DNA from: Paraburkholderia sp.
GTDB lineage: Bacteria > Pseudomonadota > Gammaproteobacteria > Burkholderiales > Burkholderiaceae
Assembly (NCBI GenBank): GCA_004322045.1
Contig: SCRN01000014.1
Location: 147,303 to 211,302 of the forward strand
Length of the DNA stretch: 64,000 nt
Direction of reading: 5' to 3'
Of this stretch, positions 28,432 to 38,058 are shown in pieces. The notes under the pieces are model-generated. The model had not been told where the DNA came from and searched no databases. It saw nothing but the letters and a program-made list of their open reading frames with translations. Numbering within the stretch: the first letter of the stretch is position 1; the number at the start of each line of letters is the position of its first letter. The translations under genes and the position numbers were made by a program.

Positions 28432-28712
28432 ACCCCTCTGTCCTCGATACCTGAGAGATTGCGCCGCCGAAAAAGATTTCCCTCTTTCAGCGCTGCGCGC
28501 GCCCCTTCGGTGGGCGGCTTGCCAGCAGGGGCGGCGTCGGAATCATGCCGCCGTGCCGTTGCGAGCTACCGCCTCTCTCCAGAGTGCGAAAAGCCGCGCG
28601 ATGCGCAAGCCCTTCGACGCGGTCGGTCCTTTTGCCTGAGAGTTTGCGGGTGTGCCCCTTCGGCGGCGCCCCGGCGGGTGAAAACCCTGCCGCGAACACG
28701 CTCTCCCGACGC
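28432..28712 (-). promoter_or_regulatory. Tandem glycine riboswitch upstream of gcvT
   Basis: Two aptamers lie head to tail on the reverse strand. Aptamer I (about 28712-28622) has GGGAGAGCGTG at its start, a CCGAAGGGGCACACC core and AACTCTCAGGCAAAAGGAC at its end. Aptamer II (about 28585-28435) begins CTCTGGAGAG, has CACCGAAGGGGCGCG and ends AATCTCTCAGGTATCGAGGA followed by CAGAGGGG. These are the conserved elements of the gcvT-type glycine riboswitch. Glycine binding normally turns the downstream genes on. Aptamer II is about 150 nt, longer than aptamer I (about 90 nt), because of extra stem sequence. Confidence 0.95.
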
Positions 28713-28957
28713 GTGCGCGAAATTTACGCGAGCGTATGGGTGTTGTCAAATGACCGCGCTTGCGAAGCGGCGATCCTGCAGCTTCGACCAAGAAGCGCTA
28801 ACTTACTCTTATGCGCGATGAACTACGTACGCGCCGCACGCGTCCATAGTTAACTCATACATCGTTAACCTCGACGGGAATAGCGGCGCGCCTCTCGCTC
28901 GTCTAACGAAACGTGACGTAGTCGATTGCGCCGGCAGCAAAACAGAGGAGAAACTTC

Positions 28958-29626
28958 ATGTCGAACCGTTTCTGCTGCACCGACCCCGACATTCGCCTGT
29001 TGGCTGCGGGCCGGGTGCAGTTCGCCTCCAGCGACGCGCTCGAACGCGCGATGGAGCCGCTCATCGAACGTTCGCGCGCCGTGCCCACGGGCACCCTCGC
29101 CGATGTTTTCCGCGACGTCGATGCCAATGCCCTGCTGTTCGTCGCTGCATGGCGCGTGAACCGCTTCGAGGCGGCCGAGCGCACCATCGTCGACGCCATC
29201 GCCCATGCAATCGAGCCGCTGCGCGGCGAAGCCACGCCGGCCTGGGTCGACGTGGCCACGCCCGCGGGCGCCTGGACCTCGGGACGCAGCGGGCCGGGCG
29301 AGTGTCTCGTGCTCGTGCGCCAGCCGCTCGAAAAACCCAACCCCGTGATCCAAACGAGCTGGATCGACCGCGTCCTGCTTGCGCTCAATGGTGACGCCGA
29401 GCCGCCCGACGGCTTGATTTCGGCGAACTTCTTTGCCACCACCGATGAAGCCACTGTGCTCAACTTCGCGCGCTGGACCAGCGCCGAGGCGCACCGCATC
29501 GCATTGGCGCGGGGCCACTATGCACAACACGGCAGTGTCGGAAAGTCGCCCCTTTGGCAAGCCACGCGCGCGCACCCCGGCATTCGTGCCGAGCACGAAG
29601 TGTGTCGATACATGCGTGTGTCATAG
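28958..29626 (+). CDS. Hypothetical protein, antibiotic biosynthesis monooxygenase-like
   Basis: 222 residues from ATG 28958 with AGAGGAG upstream. Two halves look like dimeric alpha-beta-barrel (ABM-type) domains: ALLFVAAWRVNRFEAAERTIVDAI in the first, and ANFFATTDEATVLNFARWTSAEAHR in the second, which recalls the pattern of a strand, then NxxxWxSxEA, seen in tandem ABM proteins. Such proteins act on small aromatics or haem without cofactors, but no active-site residues can be assigned. It is divergent from the riboswitch-gcvT unit and converges on galM, with 5 bp between them. Confidence 0.6.
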   Translation: MSNRFCCTDPDIRLLAAGRVQFASSDALERAMEPLIERSRAVPTGTLADVFRDVDANALLFVAAWRVNRFEAAERTIVDAIAHAIEPLRGEATPAWVDVATPAGAWTSGRSGPGECLVLVRQPLEKPNPVIQTSWIDRVLLALNGDAEPPDGLISANFFATTDEATVLNFARWTSAEAHRIALARGHYAQHGSVGKSPLWQATRAHPGIRAEHEVCRYMRVS

Positions 29627-29631
29627 CGCCG

Positions 29632-30687
29632 CTAGACGAGCACGCCGACGCGATACTTCGTGATCTGCCGATACGGCTTGTCCGGGCGGGAGATCACGTC
29701 TTCACGGTCGGCCATGTTGATCTGATTGGGAAAGCCGCCCGCTTCGAGGCAAAGCCCGGCGTGCGCGCCATACGTCATTCCATTGCGTCCGCGCACGCCT
29801 TCCAAATAATTGCCCGAGTAGAACTGCAAGCCGCGCTGATCGGTCGATACCGTCATCACGCGCCCGCTCGCCGGCTCATAGAGCCGCGCGACCTCGCGCA
29901 GCGCCGGCCGCGACTCGCGCAGGACATAGCAATGATCGAACCCGCGCGCGAGCGAGAGTTGCTCATGGGGCCATTCGAGCCGCGCGCCGATCGGCGCGGC
30001 CTCGCGAAAATCGAACGCCTTGCCGGCGACGGCCGTCTGCCTCACGGGAATCAGGCCCTCGTCCACTTCGAAAAACGCATCGGCATCGATCGACAGCACG
30101 TGGCCCTTGATATCGGCGCCCGCCTGCGCGGCCAGATTGAAGTACCCGTGGCTGGTCAGGTTCAGCGGCGTGGGGGCATCGGTCGTCGCGCGATAGTCGA
30201 TCGTCAATTCGCCGTCATCGTCGAGCGTGTAGCGCACTTGCACGCGCACGTTCCCGGGAAACCCGGCGTCGCCCTCTTCCGAATCGAGCGTCAGCACGAG
30301 CGCGCCATCGTCTTCGCGCGCTTGCCACAGCGCGCGATGAAAACCCGTTGCGCCGCCATGCAGCGAGTTCTCGCCCTCGTTGCGATCGACGTTGTGCTCG
30401 ATGCCGTCGAGCGTGAAGCGCGCGCGGGCGATGCGATTGGCCCAGCGCCCGACCAGCGCGCCCATGTACGAGGTCGCGGCCCAGTAATCGGCGGGCGTGT
30501 CGTGTCCGAGCATGATGTCGCCAAGCCGGCCCGCGCGGTCCGGAGCATGCCAGGAGACGATCGCGCCGCCCAGTTCGCTGATGGACACGCGCATGCCATG
30601 CGCGTTGCGCAGCGTGAAAAGATCGACGGTTTGGCCATCGGGCAGTACGCCCCACGGTTCGTGCGACAACTTGGCAGTGCTCATCAT
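29632..30687 (-). CDS. galM: Aldose 1-epimerase (mutarotase)
   Basis: 351 residues. It interconverts the alpha and beta anomers of free aldoses. The family residues are present: Asn/His in NSLHGGATGFH, the catalytic His in LTSHGYFNL, Asp in ARGFDHCYVL, and the catalytic Glu in GLCLEAGGFPNQIN. It follows xylR on the same strand (63 bp gap) and faces the xylose operon, so it most likely supplies the anomer of xylose used by the dehydrogenase. The start is one of two adjacent ATG codons (30687, 30684); the ribosome site is weak. Confidence 0.93.
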   Translation of the reverse strand: MMSTAKLSHEPWGVLPDGQTVDLFTLRNAHGMRVSISELGGAIVSWHAPDRAGRLGDIMLGHDTPADYWAATSYMGALVGRWANRIARARFTLDGIEHNVDRNEGENSLHGGATGFHRALWQAREDDGALVLTLDSEEGDAGFPGNVRVQVRYTLDDDGELTIDYRATTDAPTPLNLTSHGYFNLAAQAGADIKGHVLSIDADAFFEVDEGLIPVRQTAVAGKAFDFREAAPIGARLEWPHEQLSLARGFDHCYVLRESRPALREVARLYEPASGRVMTVSTDQRGLQFYSGNYLEGVRGRNGMTYGAHAGLCLEAGGFPNQINMADREDVISRPDKPYRQITKYRVGVLV

Positions 30688-30750
30688 AGGGACGGGTAGG
30701 GTTTGAATGTCGGGTGAAAAGGGTGGAATACGGCGCCCCGCAGGCTCCGT

Positions 30751-31965
30751 TCAGATTGTCTCTTGCGCACTCGCGCGCAGTTGGTATTCGCGCGGCGTGC
30801 ACCCGAGCTCCCGGCGAAATACCGCGTGCAAATACTGCACCGATTTGAAGCCGCAGCGCACGGCGACATCGATGCTCGACACGTCGCGCTTGACGAGCAG
30901 CGCCTTGGCCGCATCAAGCTTTTGCCGCAGTATTTCCTGGTGAACGGTGCATTGCAATTCGCGCCGGAAATGCTCTTCGAGCGAGGAGCGCGACACGCCC
31001 ACGTAATCGGCCACCTGATCGGTGCGGATGCCTTGGCACGCGTACTGCCGAATGAAATGCCGCGCCCGCGCGACGTAGGGGCTCGCAAGTGGCTGATGTT
31101 TCGTCGAATCGAGCACGTTGATGCCGACCGGCGGCACGAGAATCGTGCGGCCCGGGAAACGCGCGCCGTGCAGCATCTGATGCAGCAAATGCGCGGCGGT
31201 TCGGCCCATTTCCTCGGTGCCTTGGATGACCGAGGACAAGGGGATGCGCGTCAGCGTGCGCGTGAGCGGATCGTTGTCGATGCCGATGATGGCCACATCC
31301 TCGGGCACGGGAATACCGGCGATCAAGCACGCTTGCAACAGATGCCGCGCCCGCGCGTCGGTCACGGCAATCACGCCCACGGGCTTGGGCAGTGCGTCGA
31401 GCCACTGGGTCAATTGCTCGATCGCTTGGTTCCAGGTTGGCGCGCTCGTCGATAGCCCGCGATAGATCTCGGCATCGATCTGCTCGCGCGTGCGCCCATC
31501 GGCCTCGCGCAGCCGCGCAAACGCCAGCTCGCGTTGGTGGGCCCAGCGGTGCTCGTTCGCGGGCGGCAGGCTGTAGAGCGCGAAGTGCCTGAGTCCCGCC
31601 TCGATCAAATGGGTGTAGGCGAGCGAAACGAGCTTCAGATTATCGGTGGCGATATAAGGCACGCCCGACGGATAGTGCGAAGGATCCTCGAACGACGAAC
31701 CGACGGCCACTATCGGCAGAGGGCAGCGCGCGAGCGCATCGCAGACGGCTGGGTCGTCGAAGTCCGCGATGATGCCATCGCCGTCGAAACGCTCGATGCC
31801 TGCGAGGCGGCAGCGGAAGTCTTCTTCGAGAAAGAGATTCCAGCCCACGCGCGTGGAAAGCAGATATTGGCCGACGCCCGCGATGATCTCGCGGTCGTAG
31901 ACTTTGTTCGCATTGAACAGCAGCGCAATACGATGCGCCTTCTGCTGCATGGCCGGTTTGGTCAT
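30751..31965 (-). CDS. xylR: Xylose operon regulator XylR
   Basis: 404 residues with the two-part build of XylR: an N-terminal LacI-like sugar-binding domain (IALLFNANKVYDREIIAGVGQYL, IADFDDPAVCDALA, VAIIGIDNDPLTRTLT) and a C-terminal AraC-type DNA-binding domain from about residue 300 (IRTDQVADYVGVSRSSLEEHF and VAVRCGFKSVQYLHAVFRRELG). D-xylose binding to the N-terminal domain should activate the divergent xylFGH operon. galM follows it. ATG 31965 is used; ATG 31950 is an alternative. Confidence 0.94.
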   Translation of the reverse strand: MTKPAMQQKAHRIALLFNANKVYDREIIAGVGQYLLSTRVGWNLFLEEDFRCRLAGIERFDGDGIIADFDDPAVCDALARCPLPIVAVGSSFEDPSHYPSGVPYIATDNLKLVSLAYTHLIEAGLRHFALYSLPPANEHRWAHQRELAFARLREADGRTREQIDAEIYRGLSTSAPTWNQAIEQLTQWLDALPKPVGVIAVTDARARHLLQACLIAGIPVPEDVAIIGIDNDPLTRTLTRIPLSSVIQGTEEMGRTAAHLLHQMLHGARFPGRTILVPPVGINVLDSTKHQPLASPYVARARHFIRQYACQGIRTDQVADYVGVSRSSLEEHFRRELQCTVHQEILRQKLDAAKALLVKRDVSSIDVAVRCGFKSVQYLHAVFRRELGCTPREYQLRASAQETI

Positions 31966-32402
31966 CGCGCGAGCCTGGCTCTCGGTGCTGCAGCGCGTTC
32001 GTGCTCGCGCATGAGATCGTCTCCTATTGTATTGATTGCGCTCGCTCGTCGATGGCGCCGCGAGTGGCCGGGCAGCCCGCCCCGGCTGCCTTGGGCCGCC
32101 GTGCGCGTGATCGAACTAACTAATGGAACGCTACCCGCGATTCTAGGCGGGAATGCCGCGCCTGCGGGAAACGGCTCGCGCACCGGCAAGAAACGTTAGC
32201 GCCGCTGCGCAATTTCGCAATTGTGGCCGGCGCGGCCCCGCTGGCACCATGGCCGCACTCCGATAACCGGCCGCCGCTCGATGAACGGCGTGCCGGCCGG
32301 CCACCGCAGGCATCGGCCTGGGCTCGCGCGAGTCGCCGCGCGCACGGCTATTTCTAATCGGCAATACAGGCGACGCCCAATATACAAAAATGGAGTGGAG
32401 AC
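31966..32402. promoter_or_regulatory. xylR-xylF divergent control region
   Basis: 437 bp without a gene. An 8-bp direct repeat with no gap (CGCAATTT then CGCAATTG, 32208-32223) is the most regular element and is a candidate XylR site. The promoters are not obvious by eye. GGAGTGGAG just before 32403 is the xylF ribosome site. Confidence 0.5.
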
Positions 32403-33431
32403 ATGGCATTCGCAAAGCGTCGGTCCATCTTAGGTTCGCTCGTCGCAGGCGCGGTCCTCGCGAGCATCACGCTGGCCGCACCGCTCGCGCACGCGAGTAA
32501 GGATCATCCCGTCATCGGTTTTTGCATCGACGATCTGCGCGTCGAACGCTGGTCGCGCGACCGCGATTATTTCGTCGCCGCCGCGCAAAAGCTCGGCGCG
32601 ACCGTATCGGTGCAATCGGCCGACGCGAGCGAAGAGCGGCAAATCTCGCAGATCGAGAACTTGATTTCGCGCGGCGTCGACGTGATCGTCATCGTGCCGT
32701 TCAATTCGAAGACGCTCGGCAATGTCGTCGCCGAGGCCAAGAAGGCCGGCATCAAGGTCGTGTCGTACGACCGCCTGATTCTCGATGCCGACGTCGACGC
32801 CTACATCTCGTTCGACAACGAAAAGGTGGGCGAACTGCAAGCCAAGGGCGTCTACGATGCCCAGCCCAAAGGCAACTACTTCCTGCTCGGCGGCGCGCCG
32901 ACCGACAACAACGCCAAGATGCTGCGCGAAGGCCAGTTGAAGGTGCTCAAGCCCGCGATCGATCGCGGCGACATCAAGGTGGTCGGCGAGCAGTGGGTGC
33001 CCGAATGGAGCGCGGCCACGGCGCTGCGCATCGTCGAGGATGCGCTCACGGCCAACAGCAACAAGATCGATGCGATCGTCGCGTCCAACGACGGCACGGC
33101 CGGCGGCGCGATTCAGGCGCTGGCCGCGCAAAAGCTGGCGGGCAAAGTGCCTATCTCGGGTCAGGATGCCGATCTTGCCGCCGTCAAGCGCGTGATCGCC
33201 GGGACACAGACGATGACCGTCTATAAGCCGATCAAGCTGATCGCCACCCAAGCGGCCCAACTGTCGGTCGATCTCGCGAAAGGCGTGAAGCCGCAGTTCA
33301 ACGCGCAGTACGACAACGGCAAGAAGAAGGTCGACACCATCTTGCTGCAGCCAACCGTGCTGACCAAGAAGAACGTCGATGTGGTCGTCAAAGACGGCTT
33401 CTATACGCAAGCGCAGCTCTCGAGCCAATAA
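32403..33431 (+). CDS. xylF: D-xylose ABC transporter, periplasmic binding protein
   Basis: 342 residues. The signal peptide (KRRSILGSLVAGAVLASITLA) is cleaved after AHA at residue 31. The mature protein matches XylF: IGFCIDDLRVERWSRDRDYF, IDVIVIVPFNSK-like VDVIVIVPFNSKTL, YDRLILDADVDAYISFDN, GGAPTDNNAKMLREGQ and VPISGQDADLAAVKRVIAG. It captures xylose in the periplasm and delivers it to XylGH. It is the first gene of the operon and is followed by a stable hairpin. Confidence 0.97.
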   Translation: MAFAKRRSILGSLVAGAVLASITLAAPLAHASKDHPVIGFCIDDLRVERWSRDRDYFVAAAQKLGATVSVQSADASEERQISQIENLISRGVDVIVIVPFNSKTLGNVVAEAKKAGIKVVSYDRLILDADVDAYISFDNEKVGELQAKGVYDAQPKGNYFLLGGAPTDNNAKMLREGQLKVLKPAIDRGDIKVVGEQWVPEWSAATALRIVEDALTANSNKIDAIVASNDGTAGGAIQALAAQKLAGKVPISGQDADLAAVKRVIAGTQTMTVYKPIKLIATQAAQLSVDLAKGVKPQFNAQYDNGKKKVDTILLQPTVLTKKNVDVVVKDGFYTQAQLSSQ

Positions 33432-33435
33432 CGCC

Positions 33436-33480
33436 CGATGCGATCGCGCGGCCTGCTTGGAATGAGGCCGCGCGGCATCG
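33436..33480 (+). promoter_or_regulatory. Intercistronic hairpin between xylF and xylG
   Basis: GCGCGGCCT (33446-33454) pairs perfectly with AGGCCGCGC (33465-33473) around a 10-nt loop, and an outer CGATGC/GCATCG stem extends it (33436-33441, 33475-33480). It begins 5 bp after the xylF stop codon and has no T-run. Such hairpins usually protect the binding-protein mRNA or reduce read-through, so that XylF is made in excess over XylG and XylH. Confidence 0.75.
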
Positions 33481-33513
33481 GCGCCTGTTTAGTCGAATCA
33501 AGGAACGAGACGC

Positions 33514-35085
33514 ATGGCGCAAGCACAACCGTTGCTATCGCTCAATGGCATCGTCAAGACTTTTGGGGGCGTGAAGGCGCTCGACGGCATCCACCTATCG
33601 GTGTCGCCCGGCGAGTGCGTCGGCCTATGCGGAGAGAACGGCGCGGGCAAATCCACCCTCATGAAAATCGTCTCGGGCGTGTATCCGCACGGAACCTGGG
33701 ACGGCGAAATCATCTGGGACGGCGCGCCGCTCAAGGCATCGAGCGTGCGCGACACCGAGCGCGCGGGCATTGTCATCATCCACCAGGAACTCATGCTCGT
33801 GCCGGAGCTCTCGGTGGCCGAGAACATTTTCCTCGGCAACGAGATCACGCTGCCCGGCGGCCGCATGAACTATGCGGCAATGCATCGGCGCGCCGACGAG
33901 TTGCTCCGAAGCCTGGGCATCGAGGGCATCAACGTCGCGCAGCCGGTGCTGAACTTCGGCGGCGGGCATCAGCAACTCATCGAAATTGCGAAGGCGCTCA
34001 ACAAGGACGCGCGGTTGTTGATCCTCGACGAACCGTCCTCGTCGTTGACGGCGGCCGAGACGCGCATCCTGCTCGACATCGTGCGCGACTTGAAGCGCCG
34101 CGGCGTCGCTTGCATCTACATCTCGCACAAGCTCGACGAAGTCGAAGCCGTCTGCGACACGGTCACGGTGATCCGCGACGGGCGGCATGTGGAAACGGCT
34201 CCGCTCGCCGCCATGCCGGCCCCGCGCATCGTCGCTTTGATGGTGGGGCGCGAGATCACGAACCTGTTCCCGCGCGAGGCGCACGAGATCGGCGAGGTCG
34301 TGCTCGAAGCGCGCAACGTCACCTGCTTCGACGTGACCAACCCGCGCCGCAAACGCGTGGACGACGTCTCCTTCAGCGTACGGCGCGGCGAGATCCTCGG
34401 CGTGGCCGGGCTCGTCGGCTCGGGCCGCACCGAGCTCATGCAGGCGATCTTCGGCGCGTATCCGGGCACGAGCCGCGCCACGGTGCTCGTCGAAGGCAAG
34501 CCGATCGCCGTGCGCGCACCGGGCGATGCGATCCGGGCCGGCATCGGCATGGCGCCGGAAGACCGCAAAGCGCATGGCATCGTGCCGGACCTCGGCGTGG
34601 GCCACAACATCACGCTCTCGGTGCTGCGGCGCTTCGTCAAACGGGGCTCGATCGACGCGGCCGCCGAGCTCGACACGATCCACAAGTCGATGAGGCAACT
34701 GTCGGTGCGCGCCGCGCATCCGTTCTTGCCGATCGCCAATCTGTCGGGCGGCAATCAGCAAAAGGCCGTGCTCACGCGCGTGTTGCTGACCGAACCGAAA
34801 GTGCTGATCCTCGACGAGCCGACGCGCGGCGTCGACGTCGGCGCAAAGTATGAAATCTACAAGCTGATCTTCGCGCTCGCCAAGCAAGGCATGGCGATTG
34901 TCGTCGTCTCCTCCGAATTGCCCGAAGTGCTCGGCCTCGCCGATCGCGTGCTCGTCATGGGTGAAGGCGAGCTGCGCGGCAACTTCCTGAACGACGGCCT
35001 CACGCAAGAGGCCATTCTCACGGCCGCCATCGAACCGGCACACCGGGCCGCGGCCTTGCCCCCCAACGAAACGGCTCCCGTATGA
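33514..35085 (+). CDS. xylG: D-xylose ABC transporter, ATP-binding protein
   Basis: 523 residues with two fused ABC domains, the usual form for pentose importers. The first has Walker [10 protein letters not shown] (residues 40-48) and Walker [13 protein letters not shown], with [15 protein letters not shown] as signature region. The second has a degenerate Walker A ([10 protein letters not shown]), signature [16 protein letters not shown] and Walker [14 protein letters not shown], a typical asymmetry in this family. AAGGAACGAG precedes ATG 33514. It overlaps xylH by 4 bp (ATGA). Confidence 0.97.
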   Translation: MAQAQPLLSLNGIVKTFGGVKALDGIHLSVSPGECVGLCGENGAGKSTLMKIVSGVYPHGTWDGEIIWDGAPLKASSVRDTERAGIVIIHQELMLVPELSVAENIFLGNEITLPGGRMNYAAMHRRADELLRSLGIEGINVAQPVLNFGGGHQQLIEIAKALNKDARLLILDEPSSSLTAAETRILLDIVRDLKRRGVACIYISHKLDEVEAVCDTVTVIRDGRHVETAPLAAMPAPRIVALMVGREITNLFPREAHEIGEVVLEARNVTCFDVTNPRRKRVDDVSFSVRRGEILGVAGLVGSGRTELMQAIFGAYPGTSRATVLVEGKPIAVRAPGDAIRAGIGMAPEDRKAHGIVPDLGVGHNITLSVLRRFVKRGSIDAAAELDTIHKSMRQLSVRAAHPFLPIANLSGGNQQKAVLTRVLLTEPKVLILDEPTRGVDVGAKYEIYKLIFALAKQGMAIVVVSSELPEVLGLADRVLVMGEGELRGNFLNDGLTQEAILTAAIEPAHRAAALPPNETAPV

Positions 35086-36272
35086 CACCCGACCTTTCCT
35101 CCACTCGCCTGCGCGGCGACACCGCCCAAGGCGGCGCGGACCGCGTGCGCCAATGGTTCGCGCGCTACAAGATTCTTGCGCTGCTGCTGGCCGTCGCGCT
35201 CATTTGGTTGTTCTTTACGGTACTCACGCACGGCGCGTTCGCCACGCCGCGCAACCTGTCGAATTTGCTGCGGCAGATGGCGATCAGCGGCACGCTCGCG
35301 TGCGGCATGGTGTTCGTCATCATCGCGGGTGAAATCGATCTGTCGGTCGGCTCATTGCTCGGGTTGCTCGGCGGCATCGCGGCGATCCTCGACGCCAATC
35401 GCCACTGGCCGATCGAAGCGACGATCCCCGCCGTCCTGGCGCTCGGCGTACTGGCCGGGGTGTTCAACGGCTGGCTATCGACCTATCGGCGCGTCCCCTC
35501 GTTCATCGTGGGCCTGGGCGGCATGCTCGCCTATCGCGGCGTCCTGCTGGGCATCACAGGCGGCGCGACGATCGCCCCCGTCTCCGATCGCTTCGTCTTT
35601 CTCGGCCAGGGCTATCTGCCGCGCCTTGTGGGCGATGCGCTCGCCCTGCTGCTGTTCGGCGTGCTCGCGTTCGTGACGGCGCGCCAGCGCGGCAATCGGC
35701 GCCGCTACGACTTGCCCGTTCCGCCGCTCTGGCAAGACGGCGTGAAGATCGTAGGCGCAGGCGCCATCATCTTTGCGTTCGTCGCGACGCTCGACAGCTA
35801 CGGCGGGCTTCCGGTGCCGGTGTTGCTCGTCTTGCTGCTGCTCGGGGTGTTCACCTGGGTCGCCACGCAAACCGTGTTCGGGCGCCGAATCTACTCGGTC
35901 GGCTCCAATCTCGAAGCCACGCGGCTGTCGGGGGTCGATACGAACCGCGTCAAGCTCGCGATCTTCGCGCTGATGGGGCTCATGTGCGCATTCGCGGGCA
36001 TCGTCAATACCGCACGGCTCGCTGCGGGCTCGCCGTCGGCGGGCACGATGGGCGAGCTCGACGCGATCGCGGCCTGCTTCATCGGCGGCACGTCGATGCG
36101 CGGCGGCTCAGGCACCGTCTACGGCGCACTCATCGGCGCACTCGTCATGGCGAGTCTGGACAACGGCATGTCGATGCTCGACGTCGATGCGTACTGGCAA
36201 ATGATCGCGAAAGGCGCGATCCTTGTCCTCGCGGTGTGGATCGACGTCGTTTCACGCACCAACCGGCGGTAG
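35082..36272 (+). CDS. xylH: D-xylose ABC transporter, permease
   Basis: 396 residues with about ten to twelve membrane segments. The family blocks are [55 protein letters not shown] and [41 protein letters not shown]. It forms the xylose channel with XylG. It starts inside the xylG stop codon (ATGA overlap), so translation is coupled. Confidence 0.97.
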   Translation: MTPDLSSTRLRGDTAQGGADRVRQWFARYKILALLLAVALIWLFFTVLTHGAFATPRNLSNLLRQMAISGTLACGMVFVIIAGEIDLSVGSLLGLLGGIAAILDANRHWPIEATIPAVLALGVLAGVFNGWLSTYRRVPSFIVGLGGMLAYRGVLLGITGGATIAPVSDRFVFLGQGYLPRLVGDALALLLFGVLAFVTARQRGNRRRYDLPVPPLWQDGVKIVGAGAIIFAFVATLDSYGGLPVPVLLVLLLLGVFTWVATQTVFGRRIYSVGSNLEATRLSGVDTNRVKLAIFALMGLMCAFAGIVNTARLAAGSPSAGTMGELDAIAACFIGGTSMRGGSGTVYGALIGALVMASLDNGMSMLDVDAYWQMIAKGAILVLAVWIDVVSRTNRR

Positions 36273-36357
36273 GGAAAAACCCGAGCTTGTGCGACCCGTG
36301 TTGCGCTGCAACGCAGCCGCGCAGCGCGCGGCATTTTCTTCAACCATGGAATTTCGC

Positions 36358-37131
36358 ATGTCGTACGCCATTTATCCGAGCCTGGCCGGTCAAAACGTCG
36401 TCGTTACGGGAGGCGGCAGCGGTATCGGCGCGGCGATCGTCGAAGCGTTCGCCCGCCAAGGGGCGCGTGTATTTTTTCTCGACATTGCCGAGAGCGATTC
36501 CGAAGCGCTCGTGCAAAGCCTACGGGATTGCGCCTACCCGCCCACGTTCCACCGCTGCGACTTGCGCGACACCGACGCGATCGAACGCGTATTTGCCGCC
36601 ATCGCAGCCAAAGCGGGTGCGATCGACGTCCTCGTGAACAACGCGGCGAGCGACGACCGCCACCCGTTCGGCGCGATTACGCCCGCCTATTGGGACGAGC
36701 GCATCGCCGTCAATCTGCGGCACCAATTTTTTTGCGCCCAACATGCAGCCTCCGGCATGAAGACTGCGGGTAAAGGGGTGATTCTCAATCTCGGCTCGAT
36801 CTCGTGGCACCTTGCGCTGCCGAGCCTTTCGATCTATATGACGGCCAAGGCCGGCATCGAAGGCCTCACGCGTGCACTCGCCCGGGAACTGGGCGCGTGC
36901 GGCATCCGCGTCAACGCCATCATCCCGGGGGCCGTCCGTACGCCGAGACAGATGAAGCTGTGGCAATCGCCCGAAAGCGAGGCGAAGCTCGTCGCCGACC
37001 AATGCCTGCCCGAGCGGGTCGAGCCCGAGCATGTCGCAAGAATGGCCTTGTTTCTCGCATCCGAAGACGGCTCGCGCTGCTCGGGACGCGAATACTTCGT
37101 CGATGCGGGGTGGTATGGAGCATCTTCATGA
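36358..37131 (+). CDS. xylB: D-xylose 1-dehydrogenase (SDR family)
   Basis: 257 residues. It oxidises D-xylose to D-xylonolactone with NAD+. The classical SDR motifs are present: TGGGSGIG, NNAASDDRH, the catalytic Ser in LGSISWHLA, and YxxxK in YMTAK. The opening AIYPSLAGQNVVVTGGG and the block YWDERIAVNLRHQFFCAQ closely follow Caulobacter XylB (the dehydrogenase, not xylulokinase). ATG 36358 (MSYAIYPS) is preferred on that likeness; ATG 36346 is 4 codons upstream. It overlaps the next gene by 4 bp. Confidence 0.93.
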   Translation: MSYAIYPSLAGQNVVVTGGGSGIGAAIVEAFARQGARVFFLDIAESDSEALVQSLRDCAYPPTFHRCDLRDTDAIERVFAAIAAKAGAIDVLVNNAASDDRHPFGAITPAYWDERIAVNLRHQFFCAQHAASGMKTAGKGVILNLGSISWHLALPSLSIYMTAKAGIEGLTRALARELGACGIRVNAIIPGAVRTPRQMKLWQSPESEAKLVADQCLPERVEPEHVARMALFLASEDGSRCSGREYFVDAGWYGASS

Positions 37132-38012
37132 TTTCACCGGAATGTATTTGGCCGCTAGGCGCCGAACTCGGCGAGGGACCGGTATGGAGCAGCCGCGACA
37201 AAGCTGTCTATTTCGTCGACATCAAGCGCAAGCACGTTCACCGCTATAGCACCGAGACGCGCGAGACGATGACCTGGCCCGCGCCGAGCGAGGCCTGCTT
37301 CGTCGTCCCGAGCGCGGACGGTGCGTTCGTCTGCGGGCTGCGCAAGGGACTGTATCGATTCGATGCGCACACGGGCGCCTTCGACAAGCTCAAGGACGTT
37401 GAGCGCGACGTCGCCGCAAACCGCCTGAACGACGGCTTCGTCGACCCGCAAGGCTACTTGTGGTTCGGTTCGATGGACGACGAGGAAGAGGCGCCCACGG
37501 GTGCGCTTTACCGCGTGGGCGACTCAGGCGCGATCGAGCGCTGCGACGATGGCTATGTGATCACGAACGGCCCCGCGACGAGTCCCGATCGACGCACGCT
37601 CTATCACACCGACACGCTCGGGCGAACCATTTACGCGTTCGACCTGGACGAGCGCGGTGCGATCTCCAATAAGCGCGCGTTCATCCATGTGCAAGGCACG
37701 GCGCATCCCGACGGTATGGCCGTGGACGCCGAAGGTTGCCTATGGGTCTCGCTGTTCGGCGGCGGGTGCATCGAACGCTATTCCAACGACGGCACGCAGA
37801 TCGACACCGTCGCTTTTCCGTGTTCCAACATCACCAAGCTCGTGTTCGGCGGCGACGATCTGCGCACCGCCTATGTGACGACGGCCCTCAAGGGGCTCAG
37901 CGAGGCCAAGCGCGAACGCGAAACGCTCGCGGGCGGCTTGTTCGCGTTTCGCTCCCCGGTGCCGGGCTTGCCCCAAAACGTCCTCATGCGGGGGCTCGTG
38001 CGCGCGGCGTGA
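37128..38012 (+). CDS. xylC: Xylonolactonase (SMP-30/gluconolactonase family)
   Basis: 294 residues, a six-bladed beta-propeller lactonase. It hydrolyses D-xylonolactone to D-xylonate. The metal ligands expected for the family appear as Glu in LGEGPVWS, Asn in ANRLNDGFVDPQGYLWFG, Asn in VITNGPATSPD and Asp in HPDGMAVDAEG. It starts inside the stop codon of the dehydrogenase (ATGA), so the two are translationally coupled. The order dehydrogenase-lactonase-dehydratase supports a xylose role over a gluconate role. Confidence 0.93.
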   Translation: MISPECIWPLGAELGEGPVWSSRDKAVYFVDIKRKHVHRYSTETRETMTWPAPSEACFVVPSADGAFVCGLRKGLYRFDAHTGAFDKLKDVERDVAANRLNDGFVDPQGYLWFGSMDDEEEAPTGALYRVGDSGAIERCDDGYVITNGPATSPDRRTLYHTDTLGRTIYAFDLDERGAISNKRAFIHVQGTAHPDGMAVDAEGCLWVSLFGGGCIERYSNDGTQIDTVAFPCSNITKLVFGGDDLRTAYVTTALKGLSEAKRERETLAGGLFAFRSPVPGLPQNVLMRGLVRAA

Positions 38013-38058
38013 ACGGCTGCGAGCCTCGCTAGGCTTTCATTAGGAGAACTGAACACTT

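Noticed and set aside
36346..36357. Alternative upstream ATG for the xylose dehydrogenase.
   Set aside because: ATG 36358 matches the family N-terminus (MSxAIYPS); the 4 added residues have no counterpart, although they cannot be excluded.
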